DNA of 64,000 bases, from positions 434,001-498,000 of the forward strand of contig RMBW01000004.1 of assembly GCA_004009845.1 (NCBI GenBank), given 5' to 3'. Below the pieces are notes generated by a model. That model worked only from the letters and a program-made list of their open reading frames with translations, was not told the origin of the DNA and ran no database searches. Of the stretch, positions 58,901 to 64,000 are shown piece after piece. The DNA is from Davidsoniella eucalypti. Lineage: Eukaryota > Ascomycota > Sordariomycetes > Microascales > Ceratocystidaceae. The position numbers were made by a program, and so were the translations under genes. Position 1 is the first letter of the stretch; each line of letters starts with the position of its first letter.

Positions 58901-61900
58901 AATGCCAATATATGTACCCCCCTCTATCTCATTCTCATTGACTTACCAGATCTAGTTATATGCCCACCACGAACATCTATTCACATGAAGCACAGAGACT
59001 CACTGCCTACATGTATATGTAGGCAGAATTAGGTCAGTACATGATCTCGTGAGAGGATTCGATTAATGAGACTAAAATAAAACAACATGTTGGTTTACGG
59101 AGAGAGCTTAATAGGCAACAAAGAGAAAATAAGAGGTAGATAGTTATATAAATCAACGCCTGGTGGTCTGAAGATAAAGCTACGTCTCTAGCATGCTATT
59201 CTACATCATCGCGGTAGTGGCTCTCGGTGAGAAGGAGCAAACAGGAGACAGACAACAGACAGGTCGGGGAATTGGTTAACACGTACAGCAGGTTTGTTCT
59301 GGTCCTGATGGTTGGAGGATGCGAGAAGATAATACAACTTAAAGAAAAACACAGCATCAAAGAAGGTTTCATTGACCCTGTTTCCTGCCGTTCCCAAGTT
59401 GTGGTAACTGGTAATACTAGCCCGAGAAAAGGAGCCGGGATTTTCAATGGAGTTATGCAAGGATCGTAGTATTCTCAGTCGGATTGCAAGGGAGGGCCTG
59501 GCCTTGGCTTGGATAAAAACAGCCAGAGTGGTCAAGTAGAGTTGCAGTACAAAGTGATCTGAGGTGTGCAAGGTGGTAGTAGCGGCAGCACTGTAATTCG
59601 TCAATGGTGATGGCCGGAGAAAAGAGAAAGTGCTGCCTGCAGTAGTCAGTATTTCCTCTTCCAGATTGCTTCTAGTTGAGTACAAGTAATAGTAGTAGCC
59701 ATGGTAGTAGTAACAATGCCAATAGTAGGAGCATTGGTCTCTGAAAAGCCCTGGCGGCTTCAACGCGGCTGGACGATGACAACGGAAGAATGAAGAACGA
59801 ACAGAATGAAAAAAGGAGGCCATGAGAATCGTGTTGTTTCTACTACGATACCCTGTTTATTCCAAGATGGGCTCTCTCTCGTCTCGAAAGGAATGGATGG
59901 TGATGCATGACCATGCTCGGAACCACTCTACTTCTGAGACACTGTTGTGTTTATTCATCAAGCTGCTATGGGGGAGGTCTTAATTTCTTAGGGCTTTCCG
60001 TAAATGATACGATAGGTTTCGAGCAAGAAAAGGGCGATCGCCCAATTTATGGATTGGTGAACATGCAATGTGCCATCCCCTCTTTCAACGACATAATTGT
60101 GAACACCAGCCCCATTGACATTGTCTCACATATCAACTCACATGATATTTTCGTTCTCCTATCTTTGCTGCTCGTAGTTCAATCGGTGTGGATCTCAAGA
60201 TGATCAAGAAAGGAGAACAATCACCAATGTTAGTGCAGTTTTAGCTAGCCCCCGGCTTTATGCTCTGACATTTGTGATGAAGTCATGGGTAGGCTCGTTT
60301 CCTTGGTGGCTAGTCTATTTTGGACAAGAACGGTTCATACTTTGAGGTAGTCTTTACCGCCTATACCACGGGACAAATGTATACATCATACAAGAGCTAG
60401 TCGTTGGGTCACTTTGTTAGTCAAGTTGGGGCTTCGTGACAACGTGTCAAGCAGTTAAAGACCACAAGCAAGAGCGTGGGATGACGCTAAGCGTCTATCT
60501 TCGTCGGACACACTAATACGTTTACATTTGGCACAAGGACAAAAGCGGCACAAAGTATCCTAGTATGACTACTTGTAGCTTTTTATACCGCGGGATAGGT
60601 AGATACAAATATGTCTGTGTCATTACTCCATACACATCGTCGTTTGTACTGCCTCAAAAATGGCATGGCTAGTCTTGACTTGGTGGCATTTGCTGCGTAT
60701 ATAATATCGGAAGTTATATGAAGATCGGTATTATCATAGCGCTTGAGCACTTGCACTATTGTACCTATGCGGTTTTGGCTTGATCGCACACGCCGTGAAT
60801 AGTACCAACTATGAAAAGCGTGAGATACAAAGCTATGGCATCCCATGTGCCCATCAATTGCTCTCTGTGTTGTCTCTTTATGCTGCTCCTCTGCTCTATA
60901 TCTTGTGCTACAGCATCCATTGCACTATACGTGGTGTTGCTGGAACAACATCAGCCCTTAACAGCTATATGTAGCATGGCATCTCTTCTTGTGTATTGTA
61001 TCTACAATAAGATAAATGCTCCGTTGTTTATGTTCCCGCCACCTATGCTGCTACATTTCACACTAGACTATGGTACAGATCAGGCCACGCGCCATACCAA
61101 GTCCATTATATGTGTAGCACACGGTAGATCCAAGACAAGGCATTACAATAGCTGCTGAATGTACTGCCCGCAAATCACAGATTGACTGTTACGTGCGTCA
61201 TCGACTCTCAGATCTGGAGATCTGGCTCATCTTCAAGCTTACAAAAGGGTGGTGGCCATGATGCCATATATATCGTTAGGTATGTGACTGTAATTGCCAT
61301 ATTCATGGCTAAACTTGGGTTTGTGCAACCGAAACCAGAAGTGAGGTTCCTTCCGCTCTCACGACCTAACGCAGCACCAGAATGCAACGCCGAATTTGTG
61401 GGCATCTGGAATTTGTTTTGTGCCAGCTTGACCGGAATTTTCCCACTGGAATTTTCCCATCTTCAAGCATCCATCTCGAATAACGTGTAGAGCTCGACTA
61501 GAACCGGCAGCATTATCGTCGGCCCTGGCCTATCTTTTCGCCGCGCGCTGATTCCTCAGGTCTTTCATTCGCTTGAATCTAGGATTGTATTGGTCCTTTT
61601 TTCGTTCTTTTGTCAGAAGCCCGTTTGTCGACATTACAACATATAAACATCAAAAACAGGCATCAACTCATCCCCTCAAGCGAATCGCTGAACCATGTGA
61701 GGGGCTGTTCTCAGGAAGAACGACCTTCCATTTTGAGGCTGACCCAGCCATTGATTCCGTCACCTCTCGCTGCATCTCGGCTACCGAACTCTCGGCCATT
61801 GAGCTATCGAGAAGCATTCTTGCCTCGCCCATCAATTGATTGCCCCATATCGTCTGTTCCAAGTCGGTGCTAACTAGCAACTCGCTTGCATCTGCCGTTA

Positions 61901-62440
61901 CATGCTTGCTGTAGGTCTCGTTTTCTTCGTCGTCAATCCTGGCCTCCAAATTTACAAACACCCCCCTGGTTAGCCAGGCAAAGCAAACGAGATGGAAACT
62001 CTGTTCGTCGGCTATTGTCCGCCATCTTAGTCAACCTAAAACTATAAGCCAAGCTAAGCTGTTTGCCCGTCATGCTGGTTTCCGGCCAATGCGTTTTATC
62101 TCTGATTTGTGGTCCCAGCAGGCCCTAGCTCTCATTGAACTCTCTTGCTAGCGGCATAGTCGCAATGAGATGCAGTAACACGCCGGGACTAGGAACTAGG
62201 AGCAGCTACTTCAACTCCAGGCACGCTTTTCTACTTTTCTATCATGTGCCTGTTTGGGAAAGGGCTGCTATTGATCGCCAAGAAAGAGAAAGAAGAAAAA
62301 AACAATAAGAAAAGTCAACGCATCTAGGAATGGGAAAACAAAAAAAAGGAAAGATTAAATAAATAAAAATTCCTAATAAAACAAAGCTAGGACTAGGCAA
62401 TATTATACAGACTACAGACAGAGCTAGCTGTAGCGGCACT
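55977..62440. other. Gene-poor region
   Basis: About 6.5 kb with no supportable gene. The longest open frame (59823-59206, minus) is Tyr/Ser/Leu low complexity without motifs. TTTTA repeats occur at about 56471-56500. A weak hairpin CTCGCCC...GGGCGAG lies at about 58490-58512. No tRNA or transposase fragment was recognised. Confidence 0.45.
56471..56500. repeat. (TTTTA)n microsatellite
   Basis: TTTTTA-type units are tandemly repeated in the 3' flank of the VIP1 gene. Confidence 0.8.
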
Positions 62441-63532
62441 TGGTGCTTCCACTGCGGGATGCGGCCGACCGCTGCCTGAACACTCGCTTTATTCGAATAC
62501 TTTTCTGTTTTACTGTTAAGGTCTCTTCTTCTTCTTCTTCTTCTTCTTCTCTTGTCCCTCTTCTAGTCCCCCACTCAAAGGCTACAACCAGGCAACATTT
62601 TCACCACATTTCTCTTAAAGCCCGGCCTCTTCCCTCCCATTCTCTCCTTGGGCATTTGTGCTCATATCAGCACTCCAAACATTGGACGGTACTTTACCTA
62701 ACCCGAAAACCAACATCTACTATAACTTTGGCCCTCTTCCACCTTCTTTGGTCCAGTCTACCTTGGGTCAGCACCAGTTTGCCGTATTGCTGCAACCAAG
62801 AGCTACATTTCACATATTCTCTTACTCTATCGATACATCGTATGTCAGACTTATACGTTACTGACAGCGTTCGTTAGACTACTACTCATACTAAGCCGTA
62901 CTTCTCCCCAATCTCTTACTATCACACGGTTATCAACCACAGCCATACTGTTGCCTATCACAAGAAAGCTTACGCTTTTCTAATCGGAATAGAGCAGCTT
63001 CCTCGGAACAACTGCACCCGATCCTCTTAATCTCCTTCGATAGTACTTTTGAACAGCCTCACCAGGTAGGTTATCATCATCCCCAGGCTTATATCACAGA
63101 ATTGCAAATTAGCCATGGCAGTATACTCGTATATATGGCCCATGTTTTGATCTTATAAGTCCATCCCCGGTGACACAATATTTACTAACATAAATCATTA
63201 GGTCTTTTTTTTTTTGCTCAAGCTCAAATAGCAGCGTCGATAACTTGCTGCAAGTCTACATATCATACCCACAGCAACATACCCCAGTAGCAAAATCAGC
63301 TTTAAGTACTAGCACCAAGTACCAGAAAGTGATATTGCTTGACTACTGCAGTTCAATTCATACCAAGCACAATTGTATTGCGGAATTATCGCAGTTACCA
63401 CAGGAAAAAAGATCACCAACACATCATCTATTCGTCTGCCCACCTATCAGGGCTATCACTGCAAGCACTCCGGATACCAGCAAATCTTTTCTTTTTTTGC
63501 AATACAACATCGAGTTGCTATTCACTACAGCC
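62441..63532 (+). promoter_or_regulatory. Leader of the small cysteine-rich gene with a probable 5'UTR intron
   Basis: Pyrimidine-rich sequence includes a (CTT)n run at about 62522-62550. A good intron fits 63066-63201: donor CCAG/GTAGGT, branch TACTAAC at 63183-63189, acceptor TTAG. It contains no coding sequence and would lie in the 5'UTR of the gene at 63533. Transcript evidence is not available here. Confidence 0.45.
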
Positions 63533-63781
63533 ATGCACATTTCTGGGAGACCCAACTCGCCAGGCAGCTCCGGGGGCCACTCTTCGTCACCAAATGCTAC
63601 TGTCAATATGGCTATCGGCCTCCCATCTCGCTGCGCGCACAACTTTGCCATGATCAAATCAGACAATACGCTACTACAGTGGAATTGCAATCTCTGTCAG
63701 TCCGGGCCACACTGGATGATTTTTGAGTGTCGTTACTGCAAGATACATACTTGCCGGCCGTGTACGCAAGCTGCACCTTAA
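63533..63781 (+). CDS. Small cysteine-rich (zinc-binding-like) protein
   Basis: The ATG at 63533 opens 82 codons. The first 40 residues are Ser/Gly/Pro-rich; the remainder is a compact Cys/His module: CAHNF, then WNCNLCQSGPHWMIFECRYC, then CRPC. The paired CXXC units plus His suggest one or two zinc sites. I recall similar short fungal proteins with a WxCxxCxxGPxWxIFEC core and a C-terminal CRPC, of unknown function; this is memory, not a search. A longer frame starting at 63245 is possible, but its N-terminal part looks like leader sequence, so the later ATG is preferred. Confidence 0.65.
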   Translation: MHISGRPNSPGSSGGHSSSPNATVNMAIGLPSRCAHNFAMIKSDNTLLQWNCNLCQSGPHWMIFECRYCKIHTCRPCTQAAP

Positions 63782-64000
63782 ACCGCGTTTAGATGGTTGT
63801 TTGGCGTCCCGATATTGCGTGGTACAATTTCTTTCTTGCATTGATTTTTCTTTAAAAGAAATATCTACTAAATGCACCGCATCATATCGCAGATCCCCCG
63901 AGCTCAAATACAAGATATAGCATTCTAGCATTGTACTGTTTACATTATACATATAATGAATAGCTACTACGAAACTCCTTTGTATTCATGATCTTGAGCG

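Noticed and set aside
59206..59823. 205-codon minus-strand ORF
   Set aside because: Tyr/Ser/Leu low-complexity composition from TAG/TAC repeats, no domain, no leader or splice signals.
61668..61961. 97-codon acidic minus-strand ORF
   Set aside because: Composition is plausible for a protein, but there is no motif or context and a similar frame is open on the other strand, so it is unsupported.

Overview
The window is nuclear DNA from a filamentous ascomycete (Pezizomycotina), most likely a Eurotiomycete in the Aspergillus/Penicillium/Talaromyces neighbourhood. Reasons: intron-containing genes with GTAAGT-type donors, TACTAAC-like branch points and introns of about 50-170 nt; pyrimidine-rich leaders; an intron-bearing tRNA; Tad1/I-like LINE retrotransposons; and gene families such as a Zn2Cys6 regulator, Mss116 with an RGG tail, and INCENP. 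The genus is a guess. All gene models were spliced by hand and the reading frame was checked across every junction.

Layout. 0-18 kb is a dense housekeeping block: the 3' end of an unidentified gene, then divergent AlkB-like dioxygenase (-) and PEX7 (+), mitochondrial DEAD-box helicase (+), divergent INCENP (-) and condensin SMC2 (+), and a one-pass membrane protein of unknown function (-). 18.6-30.5 kb is a transposon island: two tail-to-tail copies of one LINE family, 3' fragments of a second LINE family on either side of them, an internally deleted Tc1/mariner remnant and a short coiled-coil ORF. 30.5-35.3 kb is nearly empty. 35.3-55.98 kb is a second genic block: Zn2Cys6 transcription factor (+), MOB/phocein protein (-), tRNA-Arg(CCU) with a 63-nt intron (-), type II PI 4-kinase (-), UTP21 (-) and the Vip1/PPIP5K inositol pyrophosphate kinase (+). 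56-63.5 kb is a second gene-poor stretch that ends in a small cysteine-rich protein with a probable 5'UTR intron.

How the genes relate. INCENP and SMC2 share a bidirectional promoter and both act on mitotic chromosomes. The PI 4-kinase and Vip1 both belong to inositol signalling but are not adjacent. The remaining genes are unrelated housekeeping functions (peroxisomal import, mitochondrial RNA, rRNA processing, nucleic-acid repair).

The most notable signals are: (i) the LINE inverted pair at 21.6-23 kb, whose arms include 188 bp of exact identity inside otherwise diverged sequence and could transcribe into a long hairpin RNA; (ii) a 33-bp perfect inverted repeat bounding the minus-strand LINE; (iii) a zinc-finger exon of only 28 nt with a competing acceptor that would truncate the transcription factor; (iv) the long tRNA intron; and (v) a GC-AG intron plus a 22-nt exon in Vip1. 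I found no clearly undescribed multi-gene system.
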